Assembly (NCBI GenBank): GCA_031261365.1
Contig: JAISJY010000121.1
Location: 1-9,516, forward strand
Length of the DNA stretch: 9,516 nucleotides
Source: Caryophanales bacterium
GTDB lineage: Bacteria > Bacillota_I > Bacilli_A > RFN20 > JAISJY01
Direction of reading: 5' to 3'
Positions 1 to 5,954 of the stretch are shown here, piece after piece. The stretch's first letter is position 1; each line of letters starts with the position of its first letter. The notes beneath the pieces are model-generated. The model saw nothing but the letters and a program-made list of their open reading frames with translations. It did not search any database and was not told the origin of the DNA. The translations under genes were made by a program, and so were the position numbers.

Positions 1-4
1 AAAT

Positions 5-34
5 ACACTCAAAAACAGTTAATTTTGAGAGTGT
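5..34 (-). terminator. Weak hairpin, possible terminator of the minus-strand gene at 177-515
   Basis: Bases 5-10 (ACACTC) pair with 29-34 (GAGTGT). After a 2-base bulge the stem continues with four A-U pairs. Read on the minus strand it is followed by A and three T, then the window ends, so a full U-tract cannot be seen. It lies about 140 bases past the stop of the minus-strand gene. The rest of 1-176 is AT-rich DNA in which I see no supportable gene. Confidence 0.2.
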
Positions 35-176
35 TAGATGTTTCTTAGTTCTATTTAACCAAAAAGTAGTCAAATCAAGCTAAAACATATAGTGTATTTA
101 TTGGGAAATTTGTATTTTATATAATTTATTTATTTTGAGCAAAATGTAATTATCAAAAATAAAGACAATAATTTTA

Positions 177-515
177 TTAATCTCCATAATCAGAACCTCG
201 AGAATTATCGTTTATGGGTAATTGACATAAGTCTATAATATCTCTAAACTCTAAAAATCTAGCCTTATCTTTCTTTGTTATAGCCTCTTCAATATCATCA
301 CATAAAACTAAAACAGAATCTTTTTTTAATTGCTTTTTTAAACATTCTATGATTATTTCACGACTTTGATTATTATGAACAGAATTATAATTATTGAACT
401 TAGTTAAGAATAAAGGTTCTAAATAATAATTACCTAAATCGGTTTCAAAATAGTAAGAAAATGGGTTTGTATCGTCTTGTTTGCTCTCTATATCATTGAA
501 TAATATACATTTCAT
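177..515 (-). CDS. Small acidic orphan protein (112 aa), divergent from the ung-family gene
   Basis: I do not recognise this protein. It is 112 residues, has no membrane segment or signal peptide, and is acidic: about 21 Asp/Glu against 14 Lys/Arg. The acids include a cluster near 73-77 (DDIEE) and the C-terminal tail. A lysine-rich helical stretch at about 59-65 (LKKQLKK) precedes a hydrophobic strand-like run (VLVLC). The gene starts at ATG 515 and ends with TAA. There is no Shine-Dalgarno site; an extended -10 box (TGG TATTAT) lies exactly six bases before the ATG, so the mRNA is probably leaderless. It shares its promoter DNA with the divergent ung-family gene, which suggests but does not prove joint regulation. 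It could be a cytosolic partner or inhibitor of that enzyme, or unrelated. Confidence 0.6.
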   Translation of the reverse strand: MKCILFNDIESKQDDTNPFSYYFETDLGNYYLEPLFLTKFNNYNSVHNNQSREIIIECLKKQLKKDSVLVLCDDIEEAITKKDKARFLEFRDIIDLCQLPINDNSRGSDYGD

Positions 516-523
516 GCTATAAT
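515..523 (+). promoter_or_regulatory. Extended -10 promoter of the ung-family gene
   Basis: TGC TATAAT is a perfect extended -10 element. Transcription would start near 530, leaving a leader of about 24 bases before the ATG at 554. That leader holds only purine-rich, weak ribosome-site-like stretches (AGAGAG near 535-540, AAAGAAAAG just before the ATG). The predicted first triplet, ATA at 530, happens to be in frame with the gene. Confidence 0.5.
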
Positions 524-530
524 AATACCA
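522..530 (-). promoter_or_regulatory. Extended -10 promoter of the acidic orphan gene (leaderless)
   Basis: Read on the minus strand this is TGG TATTAT, then six bases (tatagc), then the ATG at 515-513. With the usual spacing, transcription would start on the A of the start codon. No clear -35 box is visible. It overlaps the plus-strand -10 box of ung. Confidence 0.5.
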
Positions 531-553
531 TAAAAGAGAGCATTAAAGAAAAG

Positions 554-1216
554 ATGAATATTCATAACCTGATTCGAGAAGAAAAGAAAAGCAATAAAAA
601 GTTTAGGAAACTTCTAGACCATATTCAAAAAGAATACGAGAATAAAATTATATGTCCTAAATATAGCAATATTTTTGAGGCTTTTCAAGAAAGAGATATT
701 GAAGACTTTAATGTTATTATTTTAGGTGTAGAACCTTATGCTGTTAGTGAATTAGCAGATGGTTATGCTTTTTCTGTTAATCAAGGAGAAAAGCCTACTC
801 AAGTATTAGAAAACATTTTTAGAGAATTAGAAATGGATTTAAAAATTAAAAGAAACGGTAAAACATCTTTAAAAGGTTGGGCTGACCAAGGTGTTTTATT
901 ACTTAATACGATTTTAACAGTTGAAGAAGGCAAACCTGCAAGTCATGATAGTTTTGGTTGGCAAGCTTTTACTTTAGAAATATTTTATAGATTATTAGAA
1001 AGTAAAAAGCCTAAAGTGTTTGTTTTATGGGGACAAAAAGCTTTAGATTATAGTGGTTTAATTAATTCTTATAAACATAATGGACACCGTTGGATAGGTG
1101 GTGCTTATCCTAGTAATTTAACAGCTAACTCTGGTTTTTATGGTTCTCGTCCTTTTTCTAGAGTAAACAGATTTTTAGCAGAAAACAACTTATCGGCAGT
1201 TGATTGGTCAAAATAA
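554..1216 (+). CDS. ung: Uracil-DNA glycosylase family 1 protein with altered catalytic motifs
   Basis: The 220-aa length, order of motifs and scaffold match family 1 Ung, the enzyme that cuts uracil out of DNA to start base-excision repair (E. coli Ung is 229 aa). Retained: the F-S-V after the first motif (F73, stacks on uracil in the family), SLKGWA-QGVLLLNT-LTV with Asn118 (uracil-reading Asn), H131 and GW at 135-136, and the GFYG and DW near the C-terminus. Changed: the water-activating loop GQDPYH reads GVEPYA (58-63), so the catalytic Asp is Glu60. The Pro-rich loop PPS reads PTQ (81-83). The HPSPLS loop reads YPSNLT (185-190), so the catalytic His is Tyr185 while the intercalating Leu189 remains. 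It may be a weak or re-specialised glycosylase, or a DNA-binding protein without catalysis. Family membership is sure; activity is not. The stop codon touches the 3' end of rnpB. Confidence 0.85.
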   Translation: MNIHNLIREEKKSNKKFRKLLDHIQKEYENKIICPKYSNIFEAFQERDIEDFNVIILGVEPYAVSELADGYAFSVNQGEKPTQVLENIFRELEMDLKIKRNGKTSLKGWADQGVLLLNTILTVEEGKPASHDSFGWQAFTLEIFYRLLESKKPKVFVLWGQKALDYSGLINSYKHNGHRWIGGAYPSNLTANSGFYGSRPFSRVNRFLAENNLSAVDWSK

Positions 1217-1557
1217 TTTGTAATACTATAAGCCACATTTTGTCTAGATAATCATTTATCTATGGTTTTTAAACCATCTTGAATTCAATTCTTTTCTCTA
1301 TTCAAGTTCCTCTACCAAATTTGAGTTTCTCACTTATGAGGTTTACCAACTTTTCACTCCTTTTGTTTCCAAAAGTATCGTCTCTGTGGCACTTTATAAG
1401 ACTTGACCATAGTTGCCCTTAGGTTGTTGTCTTGCTGTTAGGTTATTAACCTACCCGAGTTTATTTTTTATATCTCGGCATAAACATTACTAGCATCACA
1501 GCTAGTGTGAGTGTGGACTTTCCTCTAACTTTCGTCAGCGATTATCCGTATTACAAA
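1217..1557 (-). ncRNA. rnpB: RNase P RNA, type B, lacking the P18 region
   Basis: This is the catalytic RNA of ribonuclease P, which trims the 5' leader from pre-tRNAs with the RnpA protein. On the minus strand it has the universal P4 strands: GAGGAAAGTCCACA at 1525-1512 and ACAAAATGTGGCTTA at 1243-1229. The CCACA/TGTGG pairing keeps the conserved bulged U. Other landmarks are CAGCAAGACAACAACCTAAG, AGTGCCACAG, GGTAAACC, GAGAAACTCAAATTTGGTAG and GATAAATGATT. A perfect 10-bp P1 (TTTGTAATAC at 1557-1548 with 1226-1217) sets both ends at about 341 nt, against about 400 in B. subtilis. P3 is a tiny GAAA hairpin. A CCGAG/CTCGG stem fits P5.1 (type B), a GAAA-capped CTTTTG hairpin fits P12, and CTTGAAT/ATTCAAG fits the P15.1 region. 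P18 is missing. The 3' end abuts the ung stop codon, with a U-rich run but no separate terminator. Confidence 0.95.
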
Positions 1558-1561
1558 TAAA

Positions 1562-1591
1562 ATATTAGCATAAAGTTCTATTTTGTGTTAT
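1562..1591 (-). promoter_or_regulatory. Promoter of rnpB
   Basis: On the minus strand there is an extended -10 (TGC TAATAT, 1570-1562) and a -35-like ATAACA (1591-1586), 18 bases apart. Transcription would begin a few bases later, near 1557, where the P1 helix of the RNase P RNA starts. It interlocks with the plus-strand promoter of the next gene. Confidence 0.5.
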
Positions 1592-1594
1592 CTT
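1565..1594 (+). promoter_or_regulatory. Promoter of the membrane-protein gene at 1601 (leaderless)
   Basis: The extended -10 is TGT TATCTT (1586-1594), with a -35-like TTAGCA (1565-1570) 18 bases upstream. Exactly six bases separate the -10 box from the GTG at 1601, so transcription should start on the start codon. Each promoter's -10 region overlaps or touches the -35 region of the opposing rnpB promoter. Confidence 0.4.
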
Positions 1595-1600
1595 TATTTT

Positions 1601-2191
1601 GTGAAGAAAAGAACGCCTCTAGCAATTACATTATTAATATTTAGTTTTCTAAGTTTAATTTTTGCTACTATATTTGGACCAGCAGATAACCTTTTATCAC
1701 CTAATGTTTGGTATAGTTCTATTTCTAGTACTTACTACACCAACGGAAGAGATATCTTTGTTAGTTTAGCAAGTATTTTAGCTATTTTATTTTTCTTATA
1801 TCAAACTAATAAAACAGAAAAGATACTAAACATCATTATTGGAATTGCTTGTATTGGAGTTATTTGTTTTCCAACCTTTGCTAATACTGATAAAGTTGGA
1901 GTATTTCAGTTAAACCCTAATACATCTAAAATCATTCATGCAGTCTTTGCAGTTATTGTCTTTGTCTTTATGGGAATAGAAGTATTTTTCTTCGCTTTAA
2001 AAGAGAAACTAAATATTATGTATTTTTTGAGTTCTATAATCTTTGTATGTTGTTTAGGGTTTCTTTTTATTGAAGTTCTTAATTTTCCAATTTTTTTAAG
2101 AAGTGTCTTTGAAATTATCTTATTTGCGTGTTTTTCTAGTGCCTGGTTTATTTTAGAAAAAAAGAATATGCTTAATAAAAACAAGATTTAA
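1601..2191 (+). CDS. Six-helix membrane protein of unknown function (196 aa)
   Basis: The frame is open from TTG 1583, but I choose GTG 1601. It gives a normal N-terminus (M-K-K-R-T-P then the first helix) and lies six bases after an extended -10 box; there is no Shine-Dalgarno site for either start. Hydrophobic segments are at about 6-25, 51-67, 75-93, 109-133, 138-160 and 165-184, so it should sit in the cytoplasmic membrane with a basic tail (KKNMLNKNK). The loop before helix 2 carries S-S-T-Y-Y-T-N-G-R-D-I-F (42-53), and a His (113) starts helix 4. This S-x-Y-x-T-x-x-R pattern recurs, as I recall, in an uncharacterised family of bacterial six-helix proteins, but I cannot name it. No substrate can be inferred. 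The last 20 bases overlap the tail of galT on the other strand. Confidence 0.75.
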   Translation: MKKRTPLAITLLIFSFLSLIFATIFGPADNLLSPNVWYSSISSTYYTNGRDIFVSLASILAILFFLYQTNKTEKILNIIIGIACIGVICFPTFANTDKVGVFQLNPNTSKIIHAVFAVIVFVFMGIEVFFFALKEKLNIMYFLSSIIFVCCLGFLFIEVLNFPIFLRSVFEIILFACFSSAWFILEKKNMLNKNKI

Positions 2192-3623
2192 CAAACTTTA
2201 TAAACTCTTTTTCCTCTTTAAAAACAGCCGTGTTCTTTAAAATGTTTTCACAAACTAAATTAATTTCTTGTCTTATTATTTGTTCAGCATTACTAGTTAA
2301 TGTTCCATATTTATTTAATAGTTTATTAATGAAATCTTGATGTATTAACATATCTCCACTTAATTCTATCTTTTGACCTTGAAGTATTTTTTTAATAATT
2401 TTAATTTGTCTATCAAGTCTAGGAGGTAAAATAAACAAACCTTGAGCCTCAATTAAACCAATAGATTCAGACTTAATATTATGATATTCTTTGTGAGCAT
2501 GAAAAATACCTTCAGGATGTTCTTTATTAGTTCTATTATTTCTTAAAATTAAATCAATAATATATATATCTTTTTCTTTTCTAGCAATAGGATTTAGAGT
2601 GTTATGAGGAACTCCATTTGTTTCATTTATTATCTCTCCCTGACTATATGCTATCCATTTTTGATATATTGCTTCACAAGTATTAATTAATGTTTCTTTA
2701 TTATTGCTACTCAAACGAATAACCGAATTATACCAATCCACAATAGCTACTTTTAAATTATTATTATCTAAAATAACTTCTTTTATTTGAGCTTTATGTA
2801 AAGGTAATTTATAACCACCTCCTTGAAAATGGTCATGTGCCAAAATAGAACCACCCACTATTGCCAAAGGAGCATTTCCTCCAATAAAATAAAAAGGGTA
2901 TTGTTCTAAAAAGTCTAATAAAACTCTATAAGTATCTTTAGTTAGTTTCATTGGTCTATGTTCATCAGAAATAATAATACAATGTTCATTATAATAAGAA
3001 TATGGAGAATATTGCCAAAACCATTTTTCATTATTTAAAATTAAAGGTATTGTTCTAATCGTGCTTCTAGCAGGCCAATTATCATTACCTTTAAAACCTA
3101 AGTTCTCTTTACATAATAAACATTTTGGGTAATTAATAGTAGTTACGGTTTTAGCCTTAGCAATATCAGCATTACTTTTTTCAGGTTTACTAAGATTAAT
3201 AGTAATATCTAAAGGTATTCTCGTGTTCTTACTTGTCCATTTCTTATTCTTTAAAATAGCCGACCATTTAATATAATCAACACTTTTGCAATACTCATAA
3301 AACCATTTAGTAAACTTTCTTTTATTTTTAACTTTCAAAGATTTATCTGCAATAAAAGAAGGAGTTAAACTAACAATATCTAAAACTTCTGTTATAAAAA
3401 TATCTTCATTTGTTAAAAGATTATTTAATTTAGCATACTCTAATAAAGGATTAATTATTAATTCTAAACTTTTTACTTCTTCCACATTTTGAACTTCTTG
3501 ATACTCTATTGAAAACTTACTTAATAATTTATTTCTAACATAGATAATATCGGTTTCTTTCAAATCTAAATAATCAACTGCATATTTAACTAATCTTTCT
3601 ATCTGAATATTAATGTTTTCCAT
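2172..3623 (-). CDS. galT: UDP-glucose--hexose-1-phosphate uridylyltransferase, class II GalT
   Basis: GalT moves UMP from UDP-glucose to galactose-1-phosphate in the Leloir pathway, in the cytoplasm. At 483 aa it has the length of the Firmicutes-type class II enzyme, well above the roughly 350 aa of the E. coli type. Clear motifs: the H-x-H-x-Q nucleotidyl-transfer motif HDHFQGGG at 263-270, preceded by GGNAPLAIVGGSILA; EHCIIISDEHRPM at 213-225; the W-P-A-R near 183-186; HNTLNPIAR at 340-348; and HPEGIFHAHKEYHNIKSESIGLIEAQG at 369-395 (shown to place it, all typical of class II). Start ATG 3623 is preceded by AGAGG five bases away, so the start is firm. No galK or galE is adjacent. It is divergent from the rsmG operon and tail-overlaps the membrane-protein gene by 20 bp. 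Confidence 0.93.
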   Translation of the reverse strand: MENINIQIERLVKYAVDYLDLKETDIIYVRNKLLSKFSIEYQEVQNVEEVKSLELIINPLLEYAKLNNLLTNEDIFITEVLDIVSLTPSFIADKSLKVKNKRKFTKWFYEYCKSVDYIKWSAILKNKKWTSKNTRIPLDITINLSKPEKSNADIAKAKTVTTINYPKCLLCKENLGFKGNDNWPARSTIRTIPLILNNEKWFWQYSPYSYYNEHCIIISDEHRPMKLTKDTYRVLLDFLEQYPFYFIGGNAPLAIVGGSILAHDHFQGGGYKLPLHKAQIKEVILDNNNLKVAIVDWYNSVIRLSSNNKETLINTCEAIYQKWIAYSQGEIINETNGVPHNTLNPIARKEKDIYIIDLILRNNRTNKEHPEGIFHAHKEYHNIKSESIGLIEAQGLFILPPRLDRQIKIIKKILQGQKIELSGDMLIHQDFINKLLNKYGTLTSNAEQIIRQEINLVCENILKNTAVFKEEKEFIKFVKSCFY

Positions 3624-3638
3624 AATTGCCTCTATTTA

Positions 3639-3644
3639 ATTATA
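3639..3644 (-). promoter_or_regulatory. -10 box of galT
   Basis: TATAAT on the minus strand, 15 bases before the galT ATG. Transcription would start just upstream of or at the AGAGG ribosome site, leaving a leader of only about 9 bases. The -35 region is poor (TTTAAT at best). It lies ten bases from the opposing rsmG -10 box. Confidence 0.4.
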
Positions 3645-3651
3645 TTATTTT

Positions 3652-3660
3652 TGGTATAAT
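3652..3660 (+). promoter_or_regulatory. Extended -10 promoter of the rsmG-parAB-rluB operon (leaderless)
   Basis: TGG TATAAT is a perfect extended -10. Six bases (tattaa) separate it from the rsmG ATG at 3667, so the transcript should begin on the start codon. No ribosome site and no convincing -35 box are present in the 43-bp gap shared with galT. Confidence 0.6.
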
Positions 3661-3666
3661 TATTAA

Positions 3667-4359
3667 ATGAATTACGAGTTATTTGTTGATAAACTAAAAG
3701 AAAGAGGTATTTTAATCACTACCTTGCAACTAGAACAATTTAAACTTTATCAAAATCTTTTAATCACTGAAAATAAAAAGTTTAATTTAACTTCTATAAC
3801 TGATGAAGAAGAAATAATAGAAAAACACTTTTATGACTCTTTAACTATTTTAAATAAATTAAACTATCAAGGAACTTTATTAGATATTGGAACAGGCGGA
3901 GGTTTTCCAGGCATTCCTTTAAAAATTATGTTACCCGAATTAAAAATTATTTTAAGTGATTCTACTCAGAAAAAATTAATCTTTTTAGAAACAGTAATTG
4001 CCAAACTTAAACTTAAAAATATCACTACTTTATTAAAAAGAGCTGAAGAAATTAAAACAAAATATGATTTCGTTGTTAGTAGAGGAGTTGCTAAATTTTC
4101 TATTTTAAATGAATTATGTCTACCATTAGTAAAAGTCGGTGGTTACTTTATTGCTTATAAAGGGAGTGAAGGATTAAACGAATATAATCAAGGAAAAAGA
4201 GGTTTAGATATTTTAGGTGGGCAACTAGATTTTTATGAAGAACTATACTTAAATAAGCAAGAAAACAAAAGAATTAACTTTTTTATTAAGAAAATAAACG
4301 ATACTCCTACCGCTTATCCTAGATTATTTGCTACAATAAAGAAGAGTCCTTTAGAATAA
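3667..4359 (+). CDS. rsmG: 16S rRNA m7G527 methyltransferase RsmG (GidB)
   Basis: RsmG methylates N7 of G527 in 16S rRNA with S-adenosylmethionine; its loss gives low-level streptomycin resistance in several bacteria. The 230-aa protein shows NLTSI at 40-44, HFYDSL at 54-59, the SAM-binding LLDIGTGGGFPGIPL at 71-85, the acidic ILSDS strand end at 95-99, RAEEI at 125-129, VVSRGVAKF at 136-144 (usual form SRAVA), LPLVKVGGYFIAYKG at 152-166, and the C-terminal YPR and K-K-S-P-L. It is first in the operon. Its stop codon lies one base before the parA ATG. In many Bacillota mnmG comes just upstream; here divergent galT replaces it. Confidence 0.96.
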   Translation: MNYELFVDKLKERGILITTLQLEQFKLYQNLLITENKKFNLTSITDEEEIIEKHFYDSLTILNKLNYQGTLLDIGTGGGFPGIPLKIMLPELKIILSDSTQKKLIFLETVIAKLKLKNITTLLKRAEEIKTKYDFVVSRGVAKFSILNELCLPLVKVGGYFIAYKGSEGLNEYNQGKRGLDILGGQLDFYEELYLNKQENKRINFFIKKINDTPTAYPRLFATIKKSPLE

Positions 4360-4360
4360 T

Positions 4361-5128
4361 ATGGGTAAAATCATTGCAATTGCCAACCAAAAAGGAGGCG
4401 TCGGAAAAACAACAACATCTATTAATTTAGGGGCTTGTTTAGCTTATATTGGAAAGTCTGTTTTATTAATAGACTTAGACCCTCAATGGAATTGTACTAA
4501 AGGAATTGGCTTTGACCCTGCCTTTTGTAAAACGACTATTTATAATGTTTTAGTCTCTTCTTGTTCTATTGAAGAAGCTATTATTCATACAACTATTAAA
4601 AACTTAGATTTAGTTAGTGGTAATTTAGGAATGGCAGGTTTTGATATTGAAACTTACAATGTAGAAACTAGACATTTATTACTTAAACAAGCTTTGCAAC
4701 CTATTATTAACAAATATGATTTTGTTTTATTAGACTGCCCTCCTTCTTTAGGTATGATAACTATGAATGCTTTAGTCACTTCTAACTCTGTTTTAATACC
4801 AATGTTATGTGAAGTATTCTCCCAACAAGGCATTGCTCAATTATTAAATACTATTTTAAAAGTCCAAAAGAACTTTAATGAAAAATTAGGTATTGAAGGA
4901 ATATTATTAACAATGTGTGATTTAAGAACTAAAATTGGTTTAAATATTCAAAAAGAAATAAGAAACACTTTTAAAAATAAAGTATATGCAACAGTTGTTC
5001 CTCGTGATATAAAATTACAAGAAGCAGCCGCTATTGGCAAAAGTATAGTAGAATATAGTATGAAGTCTAGAGCTTTTAAAGCTTATTTAGAAATATCAAA
5101 GGAGGTAATCAAGCGTGGCAGAAGATAA
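4361..5128 (+). CDS. parA: Chromosome-partitioning ATPase ParA (Soj)
   Basis: ParA/Soj is a Walker-type ATPase that dimerises on DNA with ATP. With ParB it helps segregate the replication origin and can tune DnaA. At 255 aa it matches chromosomal Soj. It has the deviant Walker A KGGVGKTT at 11-18 (signature Lys11, Lys16), LLIDLDPQ at 35-42, the Walker B DCPPSLG at 125-131, QLLNTI at 160-165, VVPRDIKLQEA at 212-222 and AYLEISKEV at 241-249. One oddity: the usual DPQGNAT reads DPQWNCT, with Trp43 where Gly or Ser is normal. No good ribosome site precedes ATG 4361, one base after the rsmG stop, so translation is probably coupled. The absence of an N-terminal DNA-binding extension marks it as chromosomal-type rather than P1-type. 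Confidence 0.95.
   Translation: MGKIIAIANQKGGVGKTTTSINLGACLAYIGKSVLLIDLDPQWNCTKGIGFDPAFCKTTIYNVLVSSCSIEEAIIHTTIKNLDLVSGNLGMAGFDIETYNVETRHLLLKQALQPIINKYDFVLLDCPPSLGMITMNALVTSNSVLIPMLCEVFSQQGIAQLLNTILKVQKNFNEKLGIEGILLTMCDLRTKIGLNIQKEIRNTFKNKVYATVVPRDIKLQEAAAIGKSIVEYSMKSRAFKAYLEISKEVIKRGRR
5098..5106 (+). promoter_or_regulatory. Strong ribosome binding site of parB
   Basis: AAAGGAGGT is a near-perfect anti-16S match inside the end of parA. It fixes the parB start at GTG 5115, eight bases later, rather than any later ATG. Confidence 0.8.
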
Positions 5129-5954
5129 AAAAGGTTTAAATTATATTTTTGGAGATGATTTAAAAAGAGAATTAACCGAAATAGAGAAATCTAAAAAGAA
5201 TGTTGAAGAAATATCATTAAGTTTAATTAAATCAAATCCTTATTCTCCTAGAAGAGTTTTTGATGAAGAAAAATTAATCGCTTTGTCTCAGTCAATAAAA
5301 AAAGATGGTTTATTATTCCCCATTATTATTAGACCAACAGGCGAATTATATGAAATAGTTTCTGGTGAAAGAAGATTAAGAGCTTGTAAAATTGCAGGTA
5401 GACTTACTATTTTTGCTATTGTTGGAGAATATACTGATGAGCAAATGCTTTCTTTAGCTTTAGAAGATAATTTACAAAAAGAAAAACTTTCAGCTATTGA
5501 AGAAGGTATGCTTTATAAACATATTATTGATAAAACAGATATTGATACTCAAACATTAGCTAATAAAATAGGTAAATCAAGAAGTTATATTTCTAATTCT
5601 ATTCGTTTGTTACAGTTTTCACCAAACGCTCAAGAAAAGATAATTAAATATAACTTAACAATTGGACAAGTCCGTCCTTTATTAGGCTTAACAGATAAAC
5701 AAATTCAATTATGTTTAGATTTAATTATTGAACATAATTTAAATGCTAGAGACTGTGAGAAATTAGGAAAAGATGTTAAAAATGGTTTCCCTCCTTCTAT
5801 TTTACCTTCTGTTAGTGAAGCAGATTTAAATGAAAAATATGACTGTATTGCTCGTATTAGAGGCATAAAATTAGAAATGATATTTGATAAACAAGAAGAT
5901 TTATTACATGTGGTCGCGGTTTTATTAGGGAAGACGGTTGAAAACAATGGATAG
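5115..5954 (+). CDS. parB: Chromosome-partitioning protein ParB (Spo0J)
   Basis: ParB binds parS sites near the origin, loads and slides as a CTP-dependent clamp, and stimulates ParA. The 279-aa protein has a short basic N-terminus (KKGLNYIFGDD, 5-15) where the ParA-activating peptide normally lies. The CTP-binding/ParB domain holds NPYSPRRVFD at 41-50, L-x-x-SI-x-x-G-L-x-x-PI at 56-70 and GERRLRA at 84-90, then LEDNLQKEKLSAIEEG at 116-131. A helix-turn-helix (TLANKIGKSRSYISNSIRLL) is at 147-166. The C-terminal dimerisation part ends in a hydrophobic strand-helix (LLHVVAVLLGK). It starts at GTG, overlaps parA by 14 bp and rluB by 8 bp. I see no canonical parS in the window. Confidence 0.95.
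   Translation: MAEDKKGLNYIFGDDLKRELTEIEKSKKNVEEISLSLIKSNPYSPRRVFDEEKLIALSQSIKKDGLLFPIIIRPTGELYEIVSGERRLRACKIAGRLTIFAIVGEYTDEQMLSLALEDNLQKEKLSAIEEGMLYKHIIDKTDIDTQTLANKIGKSRSYISNSIRLLQFSPNAQEKIIKYNLTIGQVRPLLGLTDKQIQLCLDLIIEHNLNARDCEKLGKDVKNGFPPSILPSVSEADLNEKYDCIARIRGIKLEMIFDKQEDLLHVVAVLLGKTVENNG

Noticed and set aside
1..48. Open plus-strand frame ending in TAG at 46-48, possibly the tail of an upstream gene
   Set aside because: Only 15 residues, no recognisable motif, and another frame is open there as well; nothing supports coding.
350..366. parS-like half site (TTTCACG followed by ACTTTG)
   Set aside because: Only the left half matches the parS palindrome (TGTTTCACGTGAAACA); the right half does not, and it lies inside a coding region.
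1217..1557. A riboswitch or a lost gene in the ung to membrane-protein gap
   Set aside because: The whole gap is accounted for by the type B RNase P RNA on the minus strand.
1583..1600. TTG start giving six extra residues on the membrane protein
   Set aside because: TTG is rarer, has no ribosome site, and lies within the proposed promoter; GTG 1601 is six bases after an extended -10 and gives a normal N-terminus.
2157..2186. T-run downstream of galT (minus strand) as an intrinsic terminator
   Set aside because: Only a 3-bp stem can be formed before it; too weak.
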